From Gallionella sp. (GTDB lineage Bacteria; Pseudomonadota; Gammaproteobacteria; Burkholderiales; Gallionellaceae): a DNA stretch of 64,000 nt. The notes beneath the pieces were generated by a model. It was given only the letters and a program-made list of their open reading frames with translations, searched no databases and was not told the DNA's origin. Shown here in pieces: positions 49,251-60,867 of the stretch (positions are counted from its first letter, which is position 1; each line of letters begins with the position of its first letter). A program made the translations under genes and the position numbers. Location of the stretch: positions 62,001 to 126,000 of the forward strand of contig JAQTTV010000006.1 in NCBI GenBank assembly GCA_028710565.1, read 5' to 3'.

Positions 49251-50273
49251 ATGTACAAAATCCTCGTCATCGCGCCCAGTTGGGTAGGCGACAATATGCT
49301 GATGCAGCCGATGCTCATGCGGCTAAAGCAACGTCATCCTGACAGCCAAATTGACGTCCTCGCACCGCCTTGGACGGCAGGATTGCTCAATGCCATGCCC
49401 GAAGTGGCAAAGGTGTTGATTAATCCCTTTCCACACGGCGCGTTACACTTGCTTCAACGCTATCGCCTTGGCAAACAACTCCGTGCCGAGCATTATCAAC
49501 AAGTCCTCGTATTACCGAATTCACTTAAATCCGCGCTAGTGGCTTTCTTTGCCAACATCCCCTTGCGCACGGGATTTGTCGGCGAATCGCGCTATGGCTT
49601 GTTAAATGATGCGCGCAAGTTGGATAAGCAAGCTTTGCTGCTGATGGTGGAACGTTTCGCACAACTCGCCGAGATGCCCAATGGCGAGATTCCACGCCCC
49701 CTACCCAATCCCGTATTGCAGGTCTCCGAGGCGCAATGCCGCTATACCTTGGATAAATTGGCTTTATCTTTACATAAACCTGTGACGGTGTTTTGCCCTG
49801 GCGCGGAATATGGGGCGGCGAAGCGTTGGCCGACCAGCTATTTTGCCGACATTGCCCTGCGGTTACACGCACAAGGCGAAGCCGTTTGGCTGCTAGGGTC
49901 TGGCAAAGACAAAGCCGTTGCCGATGAAATCAACCAATTGACAGGCAATCATTGCAACAACTTATGCGGACGGACAGATTTAAGCGACGCACTCGCCATT
50001 TTGGCTTGCGCGCAACGGGTCATCAGCAATGATTCAGGCTTGATGCACCTTGCCGCTGCACTGGACAAACCGCTCATCGCCCTGTTCGGTTCCAGTAGCC
50101 CGCAATTCACCCCACCGTTGTCACCCAACGCAAAGGTGGTGCAATATCCCATTGCCTGTAGCCCCTGCTTTAAGCGCGTCTGCCCGCTGGGGCATTTTGA
50201 CTGCATGATGCAACTCACACCCGATAAAGTATGGGCACAGTTGCAATCATTACCTGTACTTGCAGGTCAATGA
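49251..50273 (+). CDS. waaF: ADP-heptose--LPS heptosyltransferase II
   Basis: ILVIAPSWVGDNMLMQPM, SNDSGLMHLAAALDKPLIALFGSSSP. Confidence 0.92.
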   Translation: MYKILVIAPSWVGDNMLMQPMLMRLKQRHPDSQIDVLAPPWTAGLLNAMPEVAKVLINPFPHGALHLLQRYRLGKQLRAEHYQQVLVLPNSLKSALVAFFANIPLRTGFVGESRYGLLNDARKLDKQALLLMVERFAQLAEMPNGEIPRPLPNPVLQVSEAQCRYTLDKLALSLHKPVTVFCPGAEYGAAKRWPTSYFADIALRLHAQGEAVWLLGSGKDKAVADEINQLTGNHCNNLCGRTDLSDALAILACAQRVISNDSGLMHLAAALDKPLIALFGSSSPQFTPPLSPNAKVVQYPIACSPCFKRVCPLGHFDCMMQLTPDKVWAQLQSLPVLAGQ

Positions 50274-50376
50274 GCTTTAGCAATCCGATACACTGCAAGA
50301 TCAAAACCCTTCGCCATCGCGCTTCGCATATAATTACCTATTGTTTTACCGTCTTTATTAACCGCAAGGAGTTACT

Positions 50377-50919
50377 ATGAGTTTATTAAATGTTCGTCCA
50401 GGAAAGAATTTGCCGCACGAATGTAATGTGATTATTGAAATCCCCAAACACGCTGATCCAGTGAAATATGAAGTGGACAAAGGAGCTGGCGTATTGATGG
50501 TGGATCGGTTTATTGGCTCCTTGATGCGCTACCCTTGCAACTATGGTTTTATCCCTGAAACCATTGCAGATGATGGCGATCCTGTGGACGTATTGGTCAT
50601 TACCCCTTTCCCCGTGGTACATGGTGCTGTGATTGCTTGCCGTCCAGTGGGGATGTTGGCAATGTCGGACGAAGGTGGCGATGATGCGAAAATTATTGCA
50701 GTTCCGACCGATAAATTGACCCCTTTGTACCATGAGATCAAAAGCTACGAAGATTTGCCTGCGATTACCTTGGAACAAATCAAACATTTCTTTGAATTGT
50801 ACAAAGCCTTAGAACCAGGTAAATGGGTGAAAATCCGTGGTTGGGAAGGGGTAGAAGCCGCCCACGCCGAAATCACCAATGGTTTGGCTGCTTATCAAAA
50901 AGAAGTATCAGGACAGTAA
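50377..50919 (+). CDS. ppa: inorganic pyrophosphatase
   Basis: NVIIEIPKHADPVKYEVDK, DGDPVDVLV. Confidence 0.95.
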   Translation: MSLLNVRPGKNLPHECNVIIEIPKHADPVKYEVDKGAGVLMVDRFIGSLMRYPCNYGFIPETIADDGDPVDVLVITPFPVVHGAVIACRPVGMLAMSDEGGDDAKIIAVPTDKLTPLYHEIKSYEDLPAITLEQIKHFFELYKALEPGKWVKIRGWEGVEAAHAEITNGLAAYQKEVSGQ

Positions 50920-50934
50920 TTCGCTTGATAATTT

Positions 50935-50962
50935 GGTCGGGTGAACACACCCGACCTTTTTT
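50935..50962 (+). terminator. terminator after ppa
   Basis: GGTCGGGTGAACACACCCGACCTTTTTT. Confidence 0.85.
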
Positions 50963-51032
50963 ATTGAGGCGCTTTAGGTAGGCCTTGCGTGTTCTTGTTC
51001 TACCTAAAACTTCATTTCAAAAAGGAATCAAC

Positions 51033-51884
51033 ATGACAGCTCAAATCATAGACGGCAAAACCATCGCTCAACAAGTGCGTGCGGAATGGAAAGTGCGGGC
51101 GGACGCGCTGAAAGCACGCGGCATTATCCCTGGTATGGCGGTGATTATCGTGGGCAATGACCCTGCGTCTAAAGTGTATGTGGCAAATAAAGTCAAAGCC
51201 TGCGCGGAGTTGGGGCTGTATTCCAAACACGTTGAATTAGCCAGCGATTGCACCGAAGCGGCGTTGTTGGCGGAAGTCGAATCGTTAAACAACGACCCTG
51301 CCATCCACGGCATTTTGGTGCAATTGCCGCTGCCGAAACATCTGGATGCCAATAAAGTCATCGAAGCGATTAACCCCGATAAAGATGTCGATGGTTTCCA
51401 TCAAAAGAATGTTGGCGCATTGGTGACGGGCGAAACGCCATTTCCGTCTTGCACGCCTTATGGGGTGATGGTGTTGCTGGAAAAAACAGGCATTGCGATT
51501 GAAGGCAAACATGCGGTGGTGGTGGGGCGCAGCAACATCGTCGGCAAACCCATGGCATTGTTATTGCTGCACAAAAATGCCACAGTGACCATTTGCACCT
51601 CTAAAACGGTCGATTTAGCCAAACATACGCGGGATGCCGATATTTTAGTCGCCGCCGTGGGGCGCGCCAATTTTATTACGGGCGATATGGTCAAAGCGGG
51701 GGCGACCGTGATTGACGTAGGTATTAACCGCAACGCCGAAGGCAAATTAGTTGGCGATGTGGATTTTGCCAGCGTCAAGGAAGTCGCAGGTTACATTACC
51801 CCCGTGCCAGGCGGTGTGGGGCCGATGACCATCACCATGTTGGTTGCTAATACCGTGCGAGCAGCGGAACGGGCGAATGCGTAA
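51033..51884 (+). CDS. folD: methylenetetrahydrofolate dehydrogenase/cyclohydrolase
   Basis: [41 protein letters not shown]. Confidence 0.95.
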   Translation: MTAQIIDGKTIAQQVRAEWKVRADALKARGIIPGMAVIIVGNDPASKVYVANKVKACAELGLYSKHVELASDCTEAALLAEVESLNNDPAIHGILVQLPLPKHLDANKVIEAINPDKDVDGFHQKNVGALVTGETPFPSCTPYGVMVLLEKTGIAIEGKHAVVVGRSNIVGKPMALLLLHKNATVTICTSKTVDLAKHTRDADILVAAVGRANFITGDMVKAGATVIDVGINRNAEGKLVGDVDFASVKEVAGYITPVPGGVGPMTITMLVANTVRAAERANA

Positions 51885-51887
51885 GAG

Positions 51888-52550
51888 ATGAACATGTTTA
51901 AAATACTTGCATTGGGTTTGCTTTGGTTGTCTATTCAGGCAAATGCAGCACAACTGATTGAAAAACAAGGAAATGTATTTATTCAAGCCGATACAGGACA
52001 GGTGCAGCAATTGACCCACTTAGGGCAGGATAGCCAGCCTGCCTTGTCATTCGACGGCAAGCGCATTGTGTTTGTGCGCAAACAAGCGCGCTCAAACCCG
52101 TTGATTGCCGAGGATCAGCCGAATGAATTGTGGGTGATGGATGCGACAGGCGGCAATGCCCGCGTGTTGTTGTCGCCGCATGAAGACGAAGATCCGTACA
52201 AAAATCTCACGGATTTTAATCATCCCTTGTTTAGCTTAGACGGCGCGGTGGTGTATTTTAACTGCGCGGCGTGGGTGACGTCAGGCGCGATTCATCGCGT
52301 TGAATTGTCCACACAACAAACGAATTTCGTCACTGATGGGGATAGTTTGGATGTCGTACCCGCTGGAAAATATCAGGGATATTTGATTGTTTATAAACAT
52401 AAATATCGAAAATCAGGTGGCGCGAATGATGCCTATTGGTTGGTTTCCCCACTAGGCAAAGAAATTCGCCGCATCGGGACAGAAGAAAAGCACGTCACCG
52501 CTTTTATCCGCAATAGCTTGTCTAAAGGATTTGTGAAACGAGAAAAGTGA
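51888..52550 (+). CDS. exported TolB-like beta-propeller protein
   Basis: signal peptide; TGQVQQLTHLGQDSQPALSFDGKRIVFVR. Confidence 0.6.
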   Translation: MNMFKILALGLLWLSIQANAAQLIEKQGNVFIQADTGQVQQLTHLGQDSQPALSFDGKRIVFVRKQARSNPLIAEDQPNELWVMDATGGNARVLLSPHEDEDPYKNLTDFNHPLFSLDGAVVYFNCAAWVTSGAIHRVELSTQQTNFVTDGDSLDVVPAGKYQGYLIVYKHKYRKSGGANDAYWLVSPLGKEIRRIGTEEKHVTAFIRNSLSKGFVKREK

Positions 52551-52605
52551 AACGTGAAACAAACCATCACACACCCACGCCTTTTCACCTTTCACCCTCA
52601 ATCAC
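52540..52605. repeat. palindromic tract related to 20715-20800
   Basis: GAGAAAAGTGAAACGTGAAACAAACCATCACACACCCACGCCTTTTCACCTTTCACCC. Confidence 0.55.
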
Positions 52606-53916
52606 CTGCACCGTGCTTTCACTTTGGGCAAACGTCAGGGTCAGTCGTTCGCCCTTGGTCAACTGCGCGCGATCGCTCACTACCCGCCCCTGCGCATTGC
52701 GCACTAAACTATAGCCGCGCCCCAGCACTTGCTGCGGATTGAGCAAATGGAGTTGTTGCGTGAGGTGCGCTAATTGCGCGTTTTGCTGTGTATGGCGATG
52801 TTGCCACGCGGTGTTTAAGCGTTGCGCGAGGTGATCCAGTGCCTGAGTTTGTCGCAAAAATCCACGCCGTGAGGCGTTTAATCGGTGCGCTAAACTTTGC
52901 CATAGTCCGTCCTGTTGTTGATAACGATAGACGAAAGCCCGCTGCATACGCTGTTGCAACTGGCCGAGTTGCTGGGCTTGGCGTTGTAATTGTTGCGCGG
53001 GGTGTACCAGCCGACGTTGCAAATAATCCAGCGTCTGCATGGCGTTATAGAGCCGATTGCGTTGGGCGCGTTGCAAATGTTGCGCGGTATTATCTAATCC
53101 TTTCAGCAAGGCATGGCGATCTGGCACCACGCGTTGTGCGGCGGCAGTAGGCGTGGGCGCGCGTTCGTCCGCGACAAAATCCGCAATGGTAAAATCGGTT
53201 TCATGCCCCACCCCGCTGACAATCGGCAAGGCACTGGAGGCAATGGCACGCGCCACCACTTCTTCATTAAACGCCCACAAATCTTCAATACTCCCGCCGC
53301 CGCGACACACGATAAGCACATCGCATTCCGCACGTTGATTGGCAATGGCAATCGCTTGGGCAATTTTCGCCGCGCTGCCCACCCCTTGCACGGGCGTGGG
53401 ATACAAAATCACAGGCACACTGGGCAAGCGTAGTCGCAAGGTGGAAAGCACGTCTCGCAGCGCGGCAGCTTGCGGTGAGGTGACAATGCCCACCCGACGC
53501 GGAAAAGGCGGCAGTGGGCGTTTGCGGGCGAATAAACCCTCATCAGCTAGCTGCTGCTTCAGCCGCTCGAATTGCTCATATAAAATCCCCAGCCCCGCAG
53601 GACGCGCTTGTTCCACCATCAGCTGAAACTCGCCGCGCTGCTCATACAAGGTTGCCAACGCCAACACTTCAATTTGCATCCCATTGGTGAGCGGGCGCGT
53701 CAAGGTCGAACTTTTCTGGCGAAACATCACGCAGCGCACTTGTGCTTGTTCGTCTTTGAGCGAAAAGTAGTAATGCCCCGAAGCGGCTTTGACCAAATTC
53801 GACACTTCGCCGCGCACCCACAATAGGGGAACGCTATTTTCCAACAATTGCTTCACCGCGAGATTAAGTTCTGCCACGCTGAGTACGCGAGCCTTTTCAG
53901 ACAAATCTAAAGACAT
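52585..53916 (-). CDS. xseA: exodeoxyribonuclease VII large subunit
   Basis: VLSVAELNLAVKQLLENSVPLLWVRGEVSNL, VGIVTSPQAAALRDVL, GRGYSLV. Confidence 0.94.
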   Translation of the reverse strand: MSLDLSEKARVLSVAELNLAVKQLLENSVPLLWVRGEVSNLVKAASGHYYFSLKDEQAQVRCVMFRQKSSTLTRPLTNGMQIEVLALATLYEQRGEFQLMVEQARPAGLGILYEQFERLKQQLADEGLFARKRPLPPFPRRVGIVTSPQAAALRDVLSTLRLRLPSVPVILYPTPVQGVGSAAKIAQAIAIANQRAECDVLIVCRGGGSIEDLWAFNEEVVARAIASSALPIVSGVGHETDFTIADFVADERAPTPTAAAQRVVPDRHALLKGLDNTAQHLQRAQRNRLYNAMQTLDYLQRRLVHPAQQLQRQAQQLGQLQQRMQRAFVYRYQQQDGLWQSLAHRLNASRRGFLRQTQALDHLAQRLNTAWQHRHTQQNAQLAHLTQQLHLLNPQQVLGRGYSLVRNAQGRVVSDRAQLTKGERLTLTFAQSESTVQVIEGER

Positions 53917-54109
53917 CCTGATTCCTTGTGCATAAGTGCGACATATTCGTTCGATACTTGCGTCAAAATGCAAGCCTATTCAATTCACAAATCACATGCA
54001 ACCCATTGATTTAATAATACATTCAAATTACGTCAAAATATAAGCAAGTTAGCAAAAATCCTTATGCGACAGTCTGTTACATACTGAATACACGCTTCCG
54101 CCCACAAAG

Positions 54110-54695
54110 TTATCCACAGTTTATGTGTATAAGCAAAAAAGCTGTTTCGGGACGGGAAGTTAGCAAAACACCCCAAAAAAGGGTTGACTTTCTCAAATAA
54201 CCCACAATTTCACCACCCCACCATTTTCATCAGATAGCTAATCACAGTAAAACAAAGTTTTTGTACAACCAACTGTTTATTAAAGATATTTTTTATAATT
54301 AAAAAATAAGCAGGCTAACAAAAACCCTTATGGGACATCGCTTTAAAGGGAAATCCCCAGCTTTATCCACAACTTTATCCACAGTTTCTGTGCATAAACA
54401 AAAAAACTGTTTAAGAATGCAGGGTTAGCACAGGTTTGTGACAGAAATAAGTTCAACACAGAAATTAAAATGATAAAACCTTGACAAATCACAATTCATC
54501 CACAAAACGCCGCGCACCGCTTGCATCCTGTTTCGCCATAAAAACAAACCCTCGTATTTTTATAATACATTGTTTATAAGGGATTATTTATCTTGTCAAA
54601 AAATAGATATCTTGTTAAAAAACGATATGGAACGGCGACTTAAAGCGTCTATCCCCTGACTTATCCACAAGCTTATCCACATTATTTGTGCATAA
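54110..54695. other. DnaA-box cluster (candidate oriC or DnaA-titration locus)
   Basis: TTATCCACA at 54110, 54363, 54375, 54661, 54673; inverted TGTG(T/C)ATAA at 54124, 54389, 54687; AT-rich tracts between. Confidence 0.7.
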
Positions 54696-54823
54696 ACAAA
54701 ATAATCATTTAATAACAATTAGTTATATATTGCCCGCCAAGAATAAGGCGCAGAAATCTTGCTCATTAGGGTGCGACACGCTACAGTTGCGCCCCGTCAA
54801 TTTAAGCACATTGGAGAATACGC

Positions 54824-55432
54824 GTGTTTGCTATCGTTGAAGCGGCTGGCTGGCCGATCTGGTTTTTAATTCTTGCCTCTATCATCGCCCTCGGTTTAAT
54901 CGTGGAGCGAGCTCTTTATCTGCGTCGTAGCCAAGTGGCACCCACTGGCTTGCTCAGCACGGTCATCAAAGAAATGAAACCCAACAGCACCAATGATGCT
55001 TTGGTGGAAAAACTACAAGCAGGCTCACCCATGGGGCGTATTTTTGCAGCAGGTGTCAAAAATGTCGGCAGCTCGACTGAAGTCATGAAAGAGTCGATTG
55101 AAGAAGCTGGGCGCGCCGTCACGCACGACTTGGAACGCTTCTTGACCACCTTGGGGACGATAGCCTCGATTAGCCCGCTGTTAGGGTTATTTGGCACCGT
55201 GGTGGGGATGATTGAGATTTTTGGCTCACAAAATGCAGCGGGCAATAGCCCTGCAATTTTGGCGCATGGCATTTCGGTCGCGCTGTACAACACCGGGTTT
55301 GGGCTGATCGTTGCGATTCCTAGCATGATTGCTTATCGCCACTTCCGCGCACAAGTCGATAGTCTGACCGTGGAAATGGAGCAACAAGCGATCAAACTGG
55401 TGGAAATTGTCCACGGTCAACGCAAAGGTTAG
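54824..55432 (+). CDS. exbB: ExbB/TolQ-family proton channel
   Basis: TLGTIASISPLLGLFGTVVGMIEIF. Confidence 0.9.
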   Translation: MFAIVEAAGWPIWFLILASIIALGLIVERALYLRRSQVAPTGLLSTVIKEMKPNSTNDALVEKLQAGSPMGRIFAAGVKNVGSSTEVMKESIEEAGRAVTHDLERFLTTLGTIASISPLLGLFGTVVGMIEIFGSQNAAGNSPAILAHGISVALYNTGFGLIVAIPSMIAYRHFRAQVDSLTVEMEQQAIKLVEIVHGQRKG

Positions 55433-55435
55433 ATC

Positions 55436-55855
55436 ATGAACTTTCAACGAGGGCGAAATCGGGAAGAGCCTGAAATCAACTTAATCCCGATGATTGATGT
55501 GTTGCTGGTGATCCTGATTTTTATGATGGTAACCACCAGCTACGCTAAGTTTTCCGAATTACAAATCAACTTACCCGAAGCGGGTGGCGAAGCGGTTGCC
55601 AGCACAGTCAAACCTATCAACGTATCGGTTGATGCCACGCAACACTATGCCATTAACGAGCAAACCCTACCTGCGGGAGGCGTGACCGCCCTCGCTGCCG
55701 CCCTCAAAACGGCAGCAGGCGCGCAAACCGACCCCACCATCGTCATCAACGCCGATGCCAAAGCCACCCATCAATCGGTCATCGACGTGATGGAAGCCGC
55801 CAGAGTGGCAGGATTTTCACGGATTACCTTTACCACACAGAATCAGGCGCAGTAG
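55436..55855 (+). CDS. exbD: ExbD/TolR-family protein
   Basis: EPEINLIPMIDVLLVILIFMMV. Confidence 0.9.
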   Translation: MNFQRGRNREEPEINLIPMIDVLLVILIFMMVTTSYAKFSELQINLPEAGGEAVASTVKPINVSVDATQHYAINEQTLPAGGVTALAAALKTAAGAQTDPTIVINADAKATHQSVIDVMEAARVAGFSRITFTTQNQAQ

Positions 55856-55932
55856 GTATGCTCAATGTTAATTGCGCATACCTACCACCCTGTTTGTCGC
55901 TGCGATGATTCCGTAAGGATATGGAGCACTAA

Positions 55933-57336
55933 ATGAAGATACAAATTAGCAATCTTGGCGCACTTAAACAAGCTGAATTTGAGTTAGGTGAACTCACGAT
56001 TATTTGTGGTGCGAATAATACAGGCAAAACCTATGCGACCTATGCGTTGTATGGTTTTTTAGATTTGTGGCGCAAGGCGTTACCCATAGAAGTCGCTGAA
56101 GAAAAGATAGATGCTTTGATGTCGGATGGTGTTGTACACATTGATTTATCGGAATATGTTGCCCAAATGACAACAATTCTAGAACAAGGCAGCAAGGTCT
56201 ATAGCAAGCGACTATCTTCCGTATTCGCAACATCCCCTGATAAGTTTGCGCAAGCGGATTTCTGCGTATTACTCGAACATAACACAGACACGAAATCGCA
56301 ATACCAAACACAATTTGAACGTCGACTAGGCTCTGCGAATAATGAGCAATTCTTGATTAGCAAAAGTGAAGGCAGCTCTGATCTCGTGGTCTCGTTATTG
56401 ATGGACAAAAGCCAAGTTAGAATTCCGCGTCAAATTATTGCCCAACTCATTGAAGATGCGCTAAAAGATGTGTTATTTGCGAATCACTTCCCCACTCCTT
56501 TTATTGCGAGTGCGGAAAGAACGGGTGCCGCTATTTTTAGAAAAGAATTGAATTTTGCACGTAATCGTTTGCTGGAAGAAATCAGCAAAAATGGTAAAGA
56601 AAAGGATATTGATCCATTCGATTTATTCTTTAAAACGTATGACGATTACGCACTCCCTGTCCAAAAAAACGTAGATTTCACCCGAAAATTAGAGTCTTTG
56701 GCAAAAAAAGGAAGTTTTCTCAAACACCAGCATTCAGACATTCTGATTGACTTCGCAGATATTATTGGGGGGGAATATACGGTCATAAAAGATGACGAAC
56801 TTTACTACATTCCTAAAGGGAAGAGAAAGGTTCTTTTAACGATGGATGAAAGCTCCAGTGCGGTTCGCTCGTTGCTGGACATTGGTTTTTACTTGAAGCA
56901 TCTTGCCAAAAAAGGTGATTTGCTTATGGTCGATGAGCCTGAGCTTAACTTACACCCCGAAAATCAACGACGTGTCGCACGATTATTTGCACGATTAGTG
57001 AATGTCGGCATCAAGGTTTTTATTACCACTCACAGCGACTATATTGTCAAAGAACTCAACACGCTTATCATGCTCAACCACGATAAGCCTCATTTAAAAA
57101 CAATTGCCAAAGCAGAAGGCTATAAAGCTGAAGAGCTATTGTCGGCTGACAAGGTGAAAGTGTATATCGCAGAAGAGGCTCCTATCAGAGTTAGTGGCAA
57201 TACAAACAAGACGAAATGTCACACCCTCGTTCCTGCAACAATTGACCCAGAAATGGGGATAGAAGCGAGAAGTTTCGATGTGACCATTGGAGAAATGAAT
57301 AGGATACAAAGTGCTATTGTCTGGGGAGATGAATAA
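55933..57336 (+). CDS. AAA-family ATPase (OLD/AAA15-like)
   Basis: ELTIICGANNTGKTYATYALYGF Walker A, LLMVDEPELNLHPENQRRVARLFARL Walker B/signature, FITTHSDYIVKELN. Confidence 0.85.
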   Translation: MKIQISNLGALKQAEFELGELTIICGANNTGKTYATYALYGFLDLWRKALPIEVAEEKIDALMSDGVVHIDLSEYVAQMTTILEQGSKVYSKRLSSVFATSPDKFAQADFCVLLEHNTDTKSQYQTQFERRLGSANNEQFLISKSEGSSDLVVSLLMDKSQVRIPRQIIAQLIEDALKDVLFANHFPTPFIASAERTGAAIFRKELNFARNRLLEEISKNGKEKDIDPFDLFFKTYDDYALPVQKNVDFTRKLESLAKKGSFLKHQHSDILIDFADIIGGEYTVIKDDELYYIPKGKRKVLLTMDESSSAVRSLLDIGFYLKHLAKKGDLLMVDEPELNLHPENQRRVARLFARLVNVGIKVFITTHSDYIVKELNTLIMLNHDKPHLKTIAKAEGYKAEELLSADKVKVYIAEEAPIRVSGNTNKTKCHTLVPATIDPEMGIEARSFDVTIGEMNRIQSAIVWGDE

Positions 57337-57920
57337 TGCCCGACATTCCTATTCTGAAGGAGATGTTGCAAGATAGTGCAACTGTTCCGCTAGAGCAGAA
57401 TATATACGGCAAAAAAATGGTACGGCTGTGCGAACCTAAAAAAGATGATCACATTGGCTATGAAGTGGAAATTCACGGGATGCCAAACGAAGAAAATTGC
57501 GTGGTCATTAAAACCGATGACTTCACCCCACCTTCAAAGTTCTTCCGAGGTACGAAGGGTGAACGGAAACGTGCTGACTTTGTCATCATCGCAAATACCA
57601 ACGACGTAAAAGTCATCATTTGTATCGAACTAAAAGCAACGAAGAAAACCAGTTCGTCAGTGGAAGTTATTCAGCAACTAAAAGGTGCTCAGTGCGTAAT
57701 CGAATACTGCCAGCGAATTGGTAAGCAATTTTGGAATAACGCCAATTTTTTAGCGGACTACGAATATCGCTTTGTCACAGTGAGAGACATCAGTATTCCC
57801 AAGAAGACATCGAAAACAAAAAAAGATCCCACCGCTTTGCACAACACGCCAGCAAACATGTTGAAAATTGATTCGCCTAACAAACTGTACTTAAAACAAC
57901 TTATTTCGGGTTCTTGTTAG
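57336..57920 (+). CDS. ATPase-coupled protein with ExK nuclease-like motif
   Basis: TAATG overlap with the ATPase gene; RADFVIIANTNDVKVIICIELKATKK. Confidence 0.6.
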   Translation: MPDIPILKEMLQDSATVPLEQNIYGKKMVRLCEPKKDDHIGYEVEIHGMPNEENCVVIKTDDFTPPSKFFRGTKGERKRADFVIIANTNDVKVIICIELKATKKTSSSVEVIQQLKGAQCVIEYCQRIGKQFWNNANFLADYEYRFVTVRDISIPKKTSKTKKDPTALHNTPANMLKIDSPNKLYLKQLISGSC

Positions 57921-57977
57921 CATTCGTAGCAGAAAATTGCCAAACACCACTACAGCACAACGCGCCGCAATTTAACC

Positions 57978-59060
57978 ATGTCATTCCACCTCCCCGATTA
58001 CTGGCATCGCCGCCATCCCTTACATTTGTTGCTATTGCCGATGAGTTGGCTGTTTGGCGCATTGGCGGCTGGTCGGCGGGTTTTGTATCGTGTGGGGATT
58101 TTCAAATCCGTGCGTTTGGCGGTTCCTGTGATGATCGTGGGCAATATCAGCGTGGGCGGTACGGGGAAAACGCCGTTGACTTTGGCGTTGGCGCGGCAAT
58201 TGGTTGAGCGCGGCTTTCATCCCTTGATTGTGAGTCGCGGTTATGGCGGCAATGCGCAACAGCCGCAACGTGTGCTGCAGGACAGCACAGCGGAACAGGT
58301 GGGCGATGAGCCATTGTTGATGGCGCGGCGGGGTTTGTGTCCTGTGTGGATAGGACGAGATCGTGTCGCGGCAGCACAAGCGGCGTTGGCGCAGCATCCC
58401 GAATGTGATGTGATGTTGTGCGACGATGGCTTGCAGCATTATCGTTTGCAGCGCGATGTGGAAATCGTGGTGGTGGATGGGGTGCGCGGCTTTGGCAATG
58501 GCTGGTTGTTGCCTGCGGGGATGTTGCGCGAACCGATTCGGCGATTGCAAACGGTGGATGCGGTGGTGGTAAATGGCGGGAATAGTGGGTACGAATTTAT
58601 TCGTACATCGCCCGCAAGGGCGAAAATTGACGGGGAAAGCGTGCGAATACATTCGCACCCACAAGCGGATGCACACCCACCTGCGTTTTCGATGCAGCTA
58701 TCGGGTAAGCAATTTGTGAATTTGCTTAATCCACAACAAACCGCCCAAGCGACTGATTTTCAAGGCTTGCGACTGCATGCGGTGGCGGGTATCGGCAATC
58801 CGCAACGTTATTTTGACCATCTCACTTCCTTGGGTTTATCCTTCACTCCCCACGCTTTTCCCGATCATCATCCCTATGCGAAGACTGATTTGGCGTTTGA
58901 GGCATGCGATGCGCTACTCCTCACCGAAAAAGATGCGGTAAAATGCCCCTCTTTTGCGGATGCAAGATTTTGGGTGTTGCGTGTGGAAGCCCAGATTGAA
59001 CCCGCGTTAATCGAACTTATACTGCGAAAATTACCCCCTCATGGATGCAAAACTGCTTGA
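57978..59060 (+). CDS. lpxK: tetraacyldisaccharide 4'-kinase
   Basis: [40 protein letters not shown]. Confidence 0.94.
   Translation: MSFHLPDYWHRRHPLHLLLLPMSWLFGALAAGRRVLYRVGIFKSVRLAVPVMIVGNISVGGTGKTPLTLALARQLVERGFHPLIVSRGYGGNAQQPQRVLQDSTAEQVGDEPLLMARRGLCPVWIGRDRVAAAQAALAQHPECDVMLCDDGLQHYRLQRDVEIVVVDGVRGFGNGWLLPAGMLREPIRRLQTVDAVVVNGGNSGYEFIRTSPARAKIDGESVRIHSHPQADAHPPAFSMQLSGKQFVNLLNPQQTAQATDFQGLRLHAVAGIGNPQRYFDHLTSLGLSFTPHAFPDHHPYAKTDLAFEACDALLLTEKDAVKCPSFADARFWVLRVEAQIEPALIELILRKLPPHGCKTA
58585..58662. repeat. REP-doublet-like element inside lpxK (78 bp)
   Basis: GTGGGTACGAATTTATTCGTAC ... GTGCGAATACATTCGCACCCAC inverted arms (3 mismatches in 22). Confidence 0.85.
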
Positions 59061-59225
59061 AATTCTGGTGTGCCCGTTGTGTAAATCCCCGTTGATTTAC
59101 CTGAAATCGGCGCAAGAGCTCGTCTGCAAAGCGGATCGATTGGCGTTCAAAATCGCCGATGGCATTCCTGTGATGTTGGCGGACGAAGCCCGTAAGCTGT
59201 CCGCTGAAGAAGTCGAAACCCTCAA

Positions 59226-59229
<4 letters not shown>
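59041..59229 (+). CDS. Trm112-family protein
   Basis: [28 protein letters not shown]. Confidence 0.92.
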
Positions 59230-60709
<1,480 letters not shown>

Positions 60710-60714
60710 ACGTT

Positions 60715-60819
60715 ATGCTAAGCAATTTCACCCTCGCGGATGCGAAACGTATCTCAGCAGCTGCGCAAGCAGAAGTGATACGCAATAATAGCGAAATGGT
60801 GATCGCGGCGTTGGCGTAA
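60715..60819 (+). pseudogene. truncated N-terminal fragment of a GlcG/HbpS-like gene (34 aa)
   Basis: LSNFTLADAKRISAAAQAEVIRNNSEMVIAALA matches the N-terminus of the intact gene at 62441 (SLAEAKSIAAAAQAEALRNDWKVVIAVV). Confidence 0.75.
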
Positions 60820-60821
60820 TA

Positions 60822-60849
60822 ACAAAGGGCACGGAGACGTGCCCTTTGT
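60822..60849 (+). terminator. terminator hairpin
   Basis: ACAAAGGGCACG-gaga-CGTGCCCTTTGT, perfect 12-bp arms. Confidence 0.85.
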
Positions 60850-60867
60850 CATAAAAAGTTAAATCCA

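Noticed and set aside
54110-54695. Plasmid or integrated-element iterons
   Set aside because: The repeats match DnaA boxes and no Rep initiator gene is nearby
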